Assembly (NCBI RefSeq): GCF_050337045.1
Contig: NZ_JAKJSO010000009.1
Location: forward strand, 310,001 to 374,000
From: Photobacterium kagoshimensis
Lineage (GTDB): Bacteria > Pseudomonadota > Gammaproteobacteria > Enterobacterales > Vibrionaceae
DNA: 64,000 nt
Direction of reading: 5' to 3'
Positions 22,837 through 31,290 of this stretch are shown here, in pieces. Numbering within the stretch: the stretch's first letter is position 1; each line of letters starts with the position of its first letter. Made by a program: the position numbers and the translations under genes. Below the pieces are notes generated by a model. That model searched no databases. It saw only the letters and a list, made by a program, of their open reading frames with translations, and was not told the DNA's origin.

Positions 22837-24844
22837 ACTGTTTAAGCTTTCGTCGCCTTTTTCACCATCAGGTGATCAACCGACAGCCATCAATCAATTA
22901 TTAGACGGGCTTGATTCAGGTCTAGCTCATCAGACTTTACTTGGCGTGACGGGGTCGGGTAAAACTTTCACTGTTGCAAATGTGATTGCTGAGAGTAATC
23001 GTCCAACTTTGATTTTAGCACCCAATAAAACCCTCGCCGCTCAGCTTTATGGCGAAATGAAAGAGTTCTTCCCTGAAAATGCGGTGGAGTATTTTGTTTC
23101 GTACTATGACTACTACCAGCCTGAAGCATATGTCCCGACAACGGATACGTTCATTGAAAAAGATGCATCAGTGAATGCGCATATTGAGCAAATGCGATTA
23201 TCTGCGACAAAAGCACTATTAGAGCGCCGTGATGTCGTTATTATTGCTTCTGTTTCTGCGATTTACGGTCTGGGCGATCCTGATTCCTACCTGAAAATGA
23301 TGCTGCATGTGCGTCGTGGTGATGTGCTTGATCAGCGTGATGTATTAACACGCTTGGCGGAATTGCAATATAAGCGTAACGACATGGCCTTTGAGCGCGG
23401 TACTTTCCGAGTCCGTGGTGAAGTGATTGATGTTTTTCCTGCTGAATCAGAGAAAGATGCTATTCGAATTGAGCTTTTCGATGATGAAGTGGATTGCATT
23501 AGCTCTTTCGACCCGCTCACTGGCGCTATTATTCAGCGTGATTTACCGCGTTGCACTATTTATCCGAAAACGCACTACGTGACGCCTCGTGAACGTATTC
23601 TCGAAGCGATAGAGAGCATTAAAGAAGAGCTTGTTGACCGTCGTAAGCAATTGATGGACAACAATAAGCTAGTAGAAGAGCAGCGTATCTCTCAACGTAC
23701 ACAGTTTGATATAGAGATGATGAACGAACTGGGCTTTTGTTCTGGTATTGAAAACTACTCCCGCTACTTGAGTGGACGTGCAGAAGGTGAGCCGCCTCCA
23801 ACCTTGTTTGATTACTTGCCAGCAGACGGCTTGCTGATCATTGATGAATCACACGTCACTGTTTCACAGATAGGTGCTATGTATCGAGGTGACCGTTCGC
23901 GCAAAGAAAACTTAGTGGAGTATGGCTTCCGTCTGCCATCAGCATTGGATAATCGCCCAATGAAATTCGATGAGTTTGAAGCGTTAGCGCCTCAGACCAT
24001 TTATGTTTCAGCGACGCCTGGCAATTACGAGATTGAAAAATGTGACACGGATATTGCTGAACAAGTGGTGCGCCCGACAGGTTTACTTGATCCTGAAATT
24101 GAGGTGAGGCCTGTCACCACGCAAGTTGATGATTTACTGTCAGAGATTCGGATACGCGAAGCGAAAGGTGAGCGTGTTTTAGTAACAACCTTGACCAAGC
24201 GCATGGCTGAGGATCTGACCGAATACTTAGCTGAGCATGGTGTGAAAGTGCGCTATTTACACTCAGATATCGATACCGTAGAGCGAGTTGAGATTATTCG
24301 CGATCTTCGATTGGGTGAGTTTGATGTGCTGGTAGGTATCAACTTGTTACGAGAAGGGCTTGATATGCCTGAAGTCTCGTTAGTGGCGATTTTAGATGCT
24401 GATAAAGAAGGCTTTTTGCGTTCAGAGCGCTCTCTGATCCAAACTATTGGTCGTGCAGCTCGTAACTTAGAAGGTAAAGCGATCCTGTATGCTGATCGTA
24501 TAACGGGCTCGATGGATCGCGCAATGAACGAAACAAACCGTCGCCGTGAAAAGCAGCAAGCTTATAATGAAGAAAATGGCATTGTGCCTAAAGCACTGAA
24601 TAAAAAGGTTGCTGATATTCTGGAATTGGGCCAAAGCAAGACGGCGAATAAAGCCGCTAAACTTCATCAAGTTGCAGAACAAAAAGGGAATTATTCGTCA
24701 TTATCCCCTCAAGAGCTGGATGCTAAAATCAAAGAGCTTGAATCTGTTATGTATGATTACGCCCAGAACTTAGAGTTTGAAAAAGCGGCTGAAACCCGCG
24801 ATAAAATTCATACATTACGTCAGCAATTTATTGCTAATAGCTAA
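22829..24844 (+). CDS. uvrB: excinuclease ABC subunit B UvrB
   Basis: UvrB verifies DNA damage in nucleotide excision repair, receiving DNA from UvrA and recruiting UvrC. The 671-residue protein has Walker A (GVTGSGKTFT, about residue 39) and the damage-probing beta-hairpin region (YYDYYQPEAYVPTTDTFIEK). Helicase motifs follow (LLIIDESHVT, IGRAARNLEGKAILYAD), then the C-terminal UVR coiled coil (NLEFEKAAETRDKIHTLRQ). The start at 22829 (MSKLFKLSSPF) matches E. coli UvrB. The frame extends 20 codons further up, but without homology. Confidence 0.98.
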   Translation: MSKLFKLSSPFSPSGDQPTAINQLLDGLDSGLAHQTLLGVTGSGKTFTVANVIAESNRPTLILAPNKTLAAQLYGEMKEFFPENAVEYFVSYYDYYQPEAYVPTTDTFIEKDASVNAHIEQMRLSATKALLERRDVVIIASVSAIYGLGDPDSYLKMMLHVRRGDVLDQRDVLTRLAELQYKRNDMAFERGTFRVRGEVIDVFPAESEKDAIRIELFDDEVDCISSFDPLTGAIIQRDLPRCTIYPKTHYVTPRERILEAIESIKEELVDRRKQLMDNNKLVEEQRISQRTQFDIEMMNELGFCSGIENYSRYLSGRAEGEPPPTLFDYLPADGLLIIDESHVTVSQIGAMYRGDRSRKENLVEYGFRLPSALDNRPMKFDEFEALAPQTIYVSATPGNYEIEKCDTDIAEQVVRPTGLLDPEIEVRPVTTQVDDLLSEIRIREAKGERVLVTTLTKRMAEDLTEYLAEHGVKVRYLHSDIDTVERVEIIRDLRLGEFDVLVGINLLREGLDMPEVSLVAILDADKEGFLRSERSLIQTIGRAARNLEGKAILYADRITGSMDRAMNETNRRREKQQAYNEENGIVPKALNKKVADILELGQSKTANKAAKLHQVAEQKGNYSSLSPQELDAKIKELESVMYDYAQNLEFEKAAETRDKIHTLRQQFIANS

Positions 24845-24853
24845 TGCATTATG

Positions 24854-24888
24854 CCCGCTAGTTTACAAATTGGCGGGTAGCTTTTCTT
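24854..24888 (+). terminator. probable uvrB terminator
   Basis: CCCGC (24854-24858) pairs with GCGGG (24873-24877), extended by weaker pairs, followed by the T-rich CTTTTCTT. Confidence 0.6.
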
Positions 24889-24985
24889 ATTGTTCTAACC
24901 CTATCTCTCTTCTTTTTAGCGCTTTATTTTTCAACTTTCGGTTCGATGGTAGGCTAAGCTTAAGCCGTTTTCATAAATAGTAGGT

Positions 24986-25082
24986 AAAAAAAAGCCAACC
25001 GTAATGAATTCGGTTGGCGTCATTGTTTTAGTGAAAGTATTCACAAACAACGTCAGTTGGCTAGGTTGACTCTTACGAGTCA
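24986..25082 (-). ncRNA. qrr1: Qrr quorum-regulatory small RNA (qrr1 position)
   Basis: A Qrr sRNA of about 97 bases, divergent from luxO. It has the 5' hairpin TGACTCGTAAGAGTCA and the deeply conserved core CCTAGCCAACTGACGTTGTT (around 25066-25047) that pairs with target mRNAs. The terminator has stem GCCAACCG/CGGTTGGC (24994-25001 with 25011-25018) and eight U residues. Qrr RNAs act with Hfq; at low cell density phospho-LuxO and sigma54 turn them on, and they repress luxR/hapR-type mRNAs. The position beside luxO is that of qrr1 in vibrios. The start is inferred from the sigma54 promoter. Confidence 0.95.
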
Positions 25083-25093
25083 TAGTATTTATT

Positions 25094-25109
25094 GCAGACT
25101 TTGTGCCAA
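25094..25109 (-). promoter_or_regulatory. sigma54 promoter of qrr
   Basis: On the minus strand TTGGCAC-N6-TGC contains the invariant GG (25107-25106) and GC (25095-25094) with exactly ten bases between. The predicted start is about 25082. Confidence 0.93.
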
Positions 25110-25191
25110 TTTTTTTGTGGACATGGAAATGTACTTTTTTCAGGGGGTTTGTAATGTTTTTAGCCTAAATTTATTCTACACTCCTAATTGC

Positions 25192-25208
25192 ATTCGCATT
25201 TTGCGAAT
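25192..25208 (-). promoter_or_regulatory. putative LuxO enhancer site
   Basis: ATTCGCA-TTT-TGCGAAT is a perfect seven-bp inverted repeat with a three-base centre, close to the described LuxO site TTGCA-W3-TGCAA. It lies about 115 bases upstream of the predicted qrr start, a usual distance for a sigma54 activator. A weaker TTGCA-containing stretch follows at 25212-25217. Confidence 0.65.
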
Positions 25209-25308
25209 TGAATTGCAAACTGAAATGAGAATTTTGGAAACCAAAAAATTAATAGTCATAGTTTTTTGGTTTTGATTACAATTAATTTAAGGACGTTAGG
25301 AGGTCGCA

Positions 25309-26739
25309 ATGGAAAGCAAAAATAAACAGCGTCAGGTGCTTATGGTTGAAGATACCGCATCAGTCGCTGCCTTATATAAATCATATCTTAATCCACTTGG
25401 CCTTCAGGTTGATATCGTTGGAACAGGGCAAGAAGCGCTGGAGATGATCGCGTCAACCGTTCCAGACCTTATTTTACTTGATCTTCGATTACCCGATATG
25501 ACCGGGATGGAAGTACTTGAATCGGTACGGCGCGATTATGATGACATCCCGGTTGTGATCATGACGGCACACGGTTCGATTGACGTCGCTGTTGAAGCGA
25601 TGCGTTATGGTGCTCAGGACTTTTTAATTAAGCCATGCGAAGCTGACCGATTACGTATCACAGTAAATAACGCACTTAAGCAAGAACAAAAAACATCTAA
25701 GAGCACTGAATCCAAACAGGGGGGGGCTCAGTACCAAGGTTTTATTGGTAATAGTTTACCGATGCAGGCCGTCTATCGAGTGATTGAATCTGCCGCTTCA
25801 AGTAAAGCAACGGTATTTATTACTGGGGAAAGCGGTACGGGTAAAGAAGTGTGTGCAGAAGCCGTTCATGCTGCGAGCCCGCGTAACGATAAGCCCTTTG
25901 TAGCATTAAATTGTGCAGCAATCCCAAAGGAGCTGATTGAGAGCGAATTATTCGGCCACATGAAAGGTGCATTTACTGGTGCTTCAACCGAGCGTCAAGG
26001 TGCGGTTGAACTTGCACATCAAGGAACACTTTTTCTTGATGAACTGTGTGAAATGGATTTGGATTTGCAAAGTAAGTTGCTTCGCTTTATTCAAACGGGG
26101 ACGTACCAAAAAGTAGGGTCGTCAAAGACACAAACCGTTGATGTACGTTTTGTTTGTGCAACTAATCGTGATCCTTGGATTGAAGTACAAGAAGGGCGAT
26201 TTAGAGAGGATTTGTATTATCGTTTGCATGTGATCCCAGTAACCTTGCCACCGCTACGTGAGCGAGGGGAGGATGTGATTGAAATTGCACATGCGTTATT
26301 GGCGTTAATGTCGCTAGAGGAAGGTAAAAACTTTAGCCGCTTTGCTGATCAAGTGACAAATTTCTTCAATCAATACAACTGGCCAGGTAATGTTCGTGAG
26401 TTGCAGAATGTTATCCGAAATATTGTGGTACTTAATGACAGTGATGAGGTGACACTTGAGATGTTGCCACCACAACTCAAATTGAGAAATGGCGTTGAAA
26501 TTGCATCAGTTCATGAAAGCGTATCGCCAGCATCTATGGCAACACAGCCAACAGTGCCCGCGAGTGGTGACGAACGGCAAACCATTGAACCGTTATGGAT
26601 TGTTGAGAAAAGAGCCATTGAAGCTGCTATTGATGCTTGTAATGGTAATATTCCACGCGCAGCAGGCTTACTGGAAGTAAGTCCTTCTACCATTTATCGA
26701 AAATTACAGACCTGGCAAGAAGTCGCGGGCAGTAAATAG
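25309..26739 (+). CDS. luxO: quorum-sensing response regulator LuxO
   Basis: LuxO is the sigma54-dependent activator that, phosphorylated by LuxU at low cell density, switches on Qrr RNAs. The 476-residue protein has a receiver domain with the phosphorylated Asp at residue 58 (LILLDLRLPD). Its AAA+ domain has Walker A GESGTGKE near residue 170, the sigma54-contact loop GAFTGA, and switch motifs NWPGNVRELQN. A Fis-type helix-turn-helix closes it (AAGLLEVSPSTIYRKLQTW). AGGAGGT precedes the ATG. The mRNA segment ACGTTAG (25293-25299), next to the ribosome-binding site, is complementary to the Qrr core, consistent with the known Qrr-luxO feedback. Confidence 0.98.
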   Translation: MESKNKQRQVLMVEDTASVAALYKSYLNPLGLQVDIVGTGQEALEMIASTVPDLILLDLRLPDMTGMEVLESVRRDYDDIPVVIMTAHGSIDVAVEAMRYGAQDFLIKPCEADRLRITVNNALKQEQKTSKSTESKQGGAQYQGFIGNSLPMQAVYRVIESAASSKATVFITGESGTGKEVCAEAVHAASPRNDKPFVALNCAAIPKELIESELFGHMKGAFTGASTERQGAVELAHQGTLFLDELCEMDLDLQSKLLRFIQTGTYQKVGSSKTQTVDVRFVCATNRDPWIEVQEGRFREDLYYRLHVIPVTLPPLRERGEDVIEIAHALLALMSLEEGKNFSRFADQVTNFFNQYNWPGNVRELQNVIRNIVVLNDSDEVTLEMLPPQLKLRNGVEIASVHESVSPASMATQPTVPASGDERQTIEPLWIVEKRAIEAAIDACNGNIPRAAGLLEVSPSTIYRKLQTWQEVAGSK

Positions 26740-26749
26740 GGAGCGAGTT

Positions 26750-27109
26750 ATGGCGACAGCAATTAATGCAGAAACAATTAAGCGACTAGCTGATGAAGTC
26801 GGTCAGGAAACTGTCTCGCTCTTATTCAATGTATTCAGTGATGAATTACATCAATATTTGCACCAACTTTCTGATAAGCCGTCTGTGAGTCAGGTAGGCG
26901 AAATCAGCCATGCAATAAAAAGTAGTGCTGCTAGTTTTGGTGCTGATGAGTTAGCTGCAATGGCACAAGAGTGCGAATCGCGGGTTAAGCAAGGTCAAGA
27001 TGAGTGGATGAATGACCATTTGCCTGAATTCAGACAAATGGTGCAAGGCATGGCGATAGAATATAAAGCGTTAGCGGCAGACGAGCAGCTTATTGATCGC
27101 ATCCTTTAG
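26750..27109 (+). CDS. luxU: phosphorelay protein LuxU
   Basis: LuxU is the single-domain histidine phosphotransferase that carries phosphate from hybrid quorum-sensing kinases to LuxO. The 119-residue helical protein has the Hpt motif with the phosphorylated His at residue 54 (EISHAIKSSAASFGADEL). It starts ten bases after luxO, behind GGGAGCG, so the pair is an operon. Its 3' end overlaps the convergent yvcK by 39 bases. Confidence 0.95.
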   Translation: MATAINAETIKRLADEVGQETVSLLFNVFSDELHQYLHQLSDKPSVSQVGEISHAIKSSAASFGADELAAMAQECESRVKQGQDEWMNDHLPEFRQMVQGMAIEYKALAADEQLIDRIL

Positions 27110-27970
27110 TTTGGTGCGGTCATGTCGCCAGTTATGGTTACTGGCCGCCAGCTCTTCTATGAATTGTTCATAGCGGGGTTCAATATCTGTTAGTTGTTTT
27201 TCAGTGATGATCCCATCAACATAACGTCCACCCATTGCGCGTTCGCACCAGTGCAACATTGTCTCTAGGCTCATCATTCCTGCTGGACCTTTTTCTTTGT
27301 CTAAGTTTGTAACAAAGACAATGCGTGCTGAAGAGGCTTTCAATGCGGCTGCAATTTCTTTTAGCAGTAGCGGAGGCATCACACTGGTTAAAAAGCTTCC
27401 TGGGCCAAGTAAGATTAAATCGGCGGCTTCAATAGCTGATACTGCTTCTTTAGTCGCAGGCACCGCAGGTTCAACGTAAAGACGTTGTGGTACTTCTTTT
27501 AATTCATCAACACTGGTTTCGCCATAAATCACTTCACCTGTCGGTGTCATTGCTGACAAATCGGCTGGGTGCTCACTCATAGGGACTATCTGTGTCTCTA
27601 CCTTTAGCATGTCGCGGATAAGGTTAATGGCATCAAGCGGGCGGATGCTCAGGTTACCTAACGCGGTTAGCATTAAATTCCCTAAATTATGACCACTTAG
27701 TTCCCCCGTCCCTTTGAAGCGGTATTCAAATATCATTGAACCCACAGACGGTTCTGTAATTAATTGGTTGATACAATTACGGGTATCTCCCCATGCAATA
27801 CCACCCTGACAAGCTCGGATCCTACCCGTAGAACCGCCATTATCGGTTGTTGTTACTATACCTGTTACGCGAGAACCATGATCCGATAACGCTGATAGCA
27901 TGCGGCCTAAACCATGGCCGCCACCAATGGCAACGATCTTAGTAGAATTTTTAAGTCTTGTATTTGTCAT
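27071..27970 (-). CDS. yvcK: YvcK/YbhK family (gluconeogenesis factor-type) protein
   Basis: A member of the CofD-like YvcK/YbhK family. In Bacillus YvcK is needed for growth on gluconeogenic carbon sources and for cell shape and binds UDP-sugars; the gammaproteobacterial role is less clear. Of 299 residues, the nucleotide-binding start IVAIGGGHGLGRMLSAL, TTTDNGGSTGRIR, GELSGHNLGNLML and LILLGPGSFLTSVMP are family hallmarks. The ATG at 27970 (MTNTRLKN) fits the family length better than an upstream ATG at 27994; neither has a good ribosome-binding motif. It is convergent with luxU, overlapping 39 bases. Confidence 0.92.
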   Translation of the reverse strand: MTNTRLKNSTKIVAIGGGHGLGRMLSALSDHGSRVTGIVTTTDNGGSTGRIRACQGGIAWGDTRNCINQLITEPSVGSMIFEYRFKGTGELSGHNLGNLMLTALGNLSIRPLDAINLIRDMLKVETQIVPMSEHPADLSAMTPTGEVIYGETSVDELKEVPQRLYVEPAVPATKEAVSAIEAADLILLGPGSFLTSVMPPLLLKEIAAALKASSARIVFVTNLDKEKGPAGMMSLETMLHWCERAMGGRYVDGIITEKQLTDIEPRYEQFIEELAASNHNWRHDRTKLKDAINKLLVCR

Positions 27971-28093
27971 AGTGTTGCATTTAATTGTGATCATAAACGT
28001 AAATTAGTGTACCTAATCCTTGAGCAGAATACATCTTGCTGTCTTTAATATGATAATGGTGTCACTGATTGCGGTGAAGTGGAGTAAAAAGAA

Positions 28094-28118
28094 CAAAAAA
28101 ATCCCCCATGGAGGGGGG
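28094..28118 (-). terminator. terminator of the LON-domain gene
   Basis: On the minus strand CCCCC/GGGGG stem followed by ATTTTTTT, about 65 bases after the 28183 stop. Confidence 0.75.
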
Positions 28119-28182
28119 CTAGCAGAAAGGGTATTGGTAGTCGCTAGATATAAGAGCAGCAGTAATGACGCTTGGGCAGAGG

Positions 28183-28755
28183 TTAGTGCGGGTCCAACAT
28201 CATGCTCATTAAGTAGTCACAGGTATTGAAGCAGTTGGGTGTGTTGATCAGCGCTTGCTTCTCTTGCGCGGGTACGGGCAATATTTCAAGCCAACGCTGG
28301 CATAACCAACTTAGGTTATTAAATTCTTTGTGCTGATGAAGACCCGCAAGTTCAGGATATTTGTCGAACATAATTTGCAGTTTGTCAGCCAGTAATTGTT
28401 GGTCGTTATCAATTTTGATTTCAGGCCACAGCGGTAAGGGGTGAAATTCGGCAAATATGCCACCATTACTGTGTTGTTCAAGTGATTTAATGCCAAAGTT
28501 TTCATGGGCATAAAGAGTAACGATCAAGGCTCCATCATTTTTAGAAGTATCTAGGTCTTCTACTGTTACGCGGGTGCCAATTTGACTGCAGTGCGATGAC
28601 TTGCTGTCATCTATCATGCATACACCAAAACCAATATCGGAGTTTAACGCGTGTTTAAAGGCTTCCATTTGCGATCCTGGAGCAACTCGCATTGGCATTT
28701 TGCCTTTTGGTAATACATGACGTTTTTGAAATAATAAAGGGATTAAATTAGTCAT
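28183..28755 (-). CDS. LON N-terminal (substrate-binding) domain protein
   Basis: A 190-residue stand-alone protein resembling the N-terminal substrate-binding domain of Lon protease, without the ATPase or protease parts. Features are the opening LIPLLFQKRHVLPKGKMPMR and IGFGVCMIDD, then TRVTVEDLD and ALIVTLYAHENFGI, which follow the domain's beta-sheet pattern. The C-terminal half is helical. Such proteins are common in proteobacteria; their function is unknown. The ATG at 28755 has GGAG eight bases upstream; an upstream TTG (28767) overlaps that motif and is rejected. Confidence 0.82.
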   Translation of the reverse strand: MTNLIPLLFQKRHVLPKGKMPMRVAPGSQMEAFKHALNSDIGFGVCMIDDSKSSHCSQIGTRVTVEDLDTSKNDGALIVTLYAHENFGIKSLEQHSNGGIFAEFHPLPLWPEIKIDNDQQLLADKLQIMFDKYPELAGLHQHKEFNNLSWLCQRWLEILPVPAQEKQALINTPNCFNTCDYLMSMMLDPH

Positions 28756-28923
28756 TGTCTGCTCCAATTCTTATTATTAATTCTAGATATTAAAGACAAT
28801 GCATAAGTGATGCCGAAACGGCTAAAAGCGGTATTCCCTCTCTTAGCGGTTATTTAGCCCATAAAAATCCTTTTTATTCTCAACGTGCAATCGCAATTTA
28901 AGAAAGCTTATGCATAATGCGAA

Positions 28924-29151
28924 CTATTTATTATTACCAATGAGTCGCATCGCATTTTCAGTGGGTAATAGTTCAAGGTGGCCTAATTCATCAAAATACC
29001 ACCCCTTGATAAGTCCCTTGTCCATCATGTCATTAAAGTTGTTGATAATGCCTTGTGCTTCGCGATAGGCCGCTTGTGGTTCGATGCCATCTTCCCGCTG
29101 TAAATAGAGCGCGATGTCGTCCAGTGTCGCAGACTCAATAATGTTGACCAT
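28924..29151 (-). CDS. small hypothetical protein
   Basis: A 75-residue, mostly helical, acidic protein (MVNIIESATLDDIALYLQ to AMRLIGNNK) that I cannot assign. The ATG at 29151 has GAGG six bases upstream; an earlier in-frame ATG at 29184 lacks such a motif. No signal peptide or membrane span. It lies between the LON-domain gene and the divergent moa operon. Confidence 0.65.
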   Translation of the reverse strand: MVNIIESATLDDIALYLQREDGIEPQAAYREAQGIINNFNDMMDKGLIKGWYFDELGHLELLPTENAMRLIGNNK

Positions 29152-29407
29152 AATAACCTCACTTTTGCTAAGAAAATTTGTCAATATTCACTTTAGTAGT
29201 ATTGTCGTGAATCATCATGAAAGGTAGAATGCAGCACGTTTTTTTCATTGGTTTTGTCAATAACACAAAATCTCTGATACTTTTAATAATAAGATTTAGC
29301 CGTTATCGCTCACTTTTGAACCTGATTTTGCTTGGTTCTTTACTCTGCGGTAGCAGCCATAGCTCCGAGCATTGATTGCTAAGTTGTTTTAGTTCGATGA
29401 ATAGCGT

Positions 29408-29514
29408 TACTTTGGATTCTACGGACACAGTGCGATAAGTGATCAATGCCAGTGACGGAATGTCACCAGGGTCGTTTTAGAAATGAAACGGCCTCCCGTA
29501 TTTGGAAAGGTGTC
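29408..29514 (+). promoter_or_regulatory. Moco (molybdenum cofactor) riboswitch upstream of moaA
   Basis: The 100 bases before moaA match the E. coli Moco RNA motif: CACCAGGG (29464-29471), a hairpin GTCGTTTTAGAAATGAAACGGC, then CTCCCGTATTTGGAAAGGTGT ending at the moaA start. TACGG (29422-29426) can pair with the CCGTA at 29496-29500. In E. coli this RNA represses moaA when cofactor is plentiful. The 5' limit is approximate. Confidence 0.88.
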
Positions 29515-29516
29515 CA

Positions 29517-30506
29517 ATGGCAATACAATTTGAAGATAGTTTTCAGCGTAAATTTTACTATTTACGCCTGTCTGTTACCGATGTGTGTAACTTTAAATGT
29601 ACTTATTGCCTGCCTGACGGTTACCGTCCGGAAGGTCATAAGAAACCCTCATTCTTAACGCTTGATGAAATCGAGCGTGTCACTGGCGCGTTTGCACAGT
29701 GTGGTACCAGTAAAGTCCGAATCACTGGTGGTGAACCTAGTTTGCGCCGTGATTTTACCGATATTATTCGTACTGTTGCCAATCAGCCTGGTATTACCAA
29801 AGTTGCTACCACAACCAATGGTTACCGCATGGCGAAGCATGTGCATGAATGGCGTGAAGCTGGCTTAACTAACATTAATGTAAGTGTTGATAGTCTTGAT
29901 CCTAAAATGTTCTACCAGATCACTGGGGAGAACATGTTTAATCAGGTGATGGAAGGGATCGATGCTGCTTTTGATGCTGGTTTTGAGCAAGTGAAAATCA
30001 ATACCGTTTTACTGAAAGACCTCAACTCACAAGAGCTGCCTAAGTTTCTTGATTGGATCAAAACGCGTCCAATTCAATTACGCTTTATTGAGCTGATGCA
30101 AACCGGTGAAATGGACAGCATGTTCAAAAAACATCATGTCTCTGGGGTAAGTATTCGTAATCACCTGATTGCGAATGGCTGGATTTTGAAGCTCAAAAGT
30201 AGCAATGATGGCCCCGCACAGGTTTTTTGTCACCCAGACTATATGGGTGAGATTGGCCTCATCATGCCGTATGAAAAAGACTTTTGCCAAAGCTGCAATC
30301 GTCTACGTGTTTCTGCAAAAGGTAAGCTTCACCTTTGTCTCTTTGGTGATCAGGGTATCGATTTACGTGATTTATTAGAGCAAGACGAACAACGTGATGC
30401 TTTAATTGCCCGTATTCAGGGCGGCTTACAACAAAAATCGGTAAGTCACTTTTTGCAAGACGGAAACACGGGTATGACCCCGCACTTAGCCTCTATTGGC
30501 GGTTAA
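29517..30506 (+). CDS. moaA: GTP 3',8-cyclase MoaA
   Basis: MoaA is the radical-SAM enzyme for the first step of molybdenum cofactor synthesis, GTP to 3',8-cyclo-GTP. The 329 residues equal E. coli MoaA in length. The SAM cluster motif is in DVCNFKCTYCLPDGY, the second cluster in FCQSCNRLRVSAKGKLHLC, and the C-terminus ends in the conserved Gly-Gly. The ATG at 29517 is chosen because it sits directly at the end of the Moco riboswitch, as in E. coli; an upstream TTG at 29502 lies inside the riboswitch. It is first in moaACDE. Confidence 0.98.
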   Translation: MAIQFEDSFQRKFYYLRLSVTDVCNFKCTYCLPDGYRPEGHKKPSFLTLDEIERVTGAFAQCGTSKVRITGGEPSLRRDFTDIIRTVANQPGITKVATTTNGYRMAKHVHEWREAGLTNINVSVDSLDPKMFYQITGENMFNQVMEGIDAAFDAGFEQVKINTVLLKDLNSQELPKFLDWIKTRPIQLRFIELMQTGEMDSMFKKHHVSGVSIRNHLIANGWILKLKSSNDGPAQVFCHPDYMGEIGLIMPYEKDFCQSCNRLRVSAKGKLHLCLFGDQGIDLRDLLEQDEQRDALIARIQGGLQQKSVSHFLQDGNTGMTPHLASIGG

Positions 30507-30566
30507 TTCTTTCACAGAGTAAGTGATGGCTTACTCTGTGCGAACATCATTCTGAGAACTCAAAAC

Positions 30567-31046
30567 ATGACTCAATTTACACATATCAATGCTTCAGGCG
30601 AAGCAAATATGGTGGATGTTTCTGCGAAAACTGACACCGTACGTGAAGCGCGCGCAGAAGCGTTTGTCCACATGGCTCCTGAAACCTTAGCCCTTATTGT
30701 CTCTGGCGATCATCACAAGGGTGATGTATTTGCAACGGCACGTATTGCAGGTATTCAAGCGGCGAAGAAAACTTGGGATTTGATCCCACTTTGTCACCCA
30801 TTGCTGCTATCTAAGGTTGAAGTACAGTTAGAAGCGATTGAAGCGGAAAACAAAGTGCGCATTGAATCGTGCTGTAAGTTAGCGGGTAAAACCGGTGTGG
30901 AAATGGAAGCACTAACAGCGGCGTCTGTTGCTGCCCTGACCATTTACGATATGTGTAAAGCCGTTCAGAAAGACATGGTGATTGATCAGGTGCGTCTACT
31001 TGAGAAAACAGGCGGTAAATCAGGTCATTTTAAGGTGGAAGCATGA
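30567..31046 (+). CDS. moaC: cyclic pyranopterin monophosphate synthase MoaC
   Basis: MoaC rearranges 3',8-cyclo-GTP into cyclic pyranopterin monophosphate. The 159-residue protein has FTHINASGEANMVDVSAK at the N-terminus and the active-site regions LIPLCHPLLLSKV and GVEMEALTAASVAALTIYDM. It follows moaA by 60 bases with no moaB between, unlike E. coli moaABCDE. It overlaps moaD by four bases (ATGA). Confidence 0.98.
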   Translation: MTQFTHINASGEANMVDVSAKTDTVREARAEAFVHMAPETLALIVSGDHHKGDVFATARIAGIQAAKKTWDLIPLCHPLLLSKVEVQLEAIEAENKVRIESCCKLAGKTGVEMEALTAASVAALTIYDMCKAVQKDMVIDQVRLLEKTGGKSGHFKVEA

Positions 31047-31288
31047 TTAACGTTCTTTTCTTTGCCCAAGTGAAAGAACTTGTGGGTACAGATAAACTTG
31101 AAGTAGCGGCTGAATTTGCCACTGCTGACGCATTGCGTGAACATTTATCACAGCGTGGTGATAAGTGGGAACTGGCTTTAGAGAAAGGCAAGTTGTTAGT
31201 TGCTGTTAACCAAACTATCTGTGCGCTAGACAGTGCAATTACAGATGGTGATGAGGTTGCGTTCTTTCCTCCAGTTACTGGGGGTTAA
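31043..31288 (+). CDS. moaD: molybdopterin synthase sulfur carrier subunit MoaD
   Basis: MoaD is the ubiquitin-fold small subunit of molybdopterin synthase; its C-terminal thiocarboxylate donates sulfur. The 81-residue protein starts MINVLFFAQVKELVG and ends in the essential Gly-Gly (FFPPVTGG). Its start overlaps the moaC stop, and moaE begins two bases after its own stop, so stoichiometric coupling with moaE is likely. Confidence 0.97.
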   Translation: MINVLFFAQVKELVGTDKLEVAAEFATADALREHLSQRGDKWELALEKGKLLVAVNQTICALDSAITDGDEVAFFPPVTGG

Positions 31289-31290
31289 GC

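Noticed and set aside
28020..28229. A 69-codon plus-strand ORF between yvcK and the LON-domain gene
   Set aside because: It runs through the leftward terminator at 28094-28118 and into the end of a real gene; composition is not protein-like.
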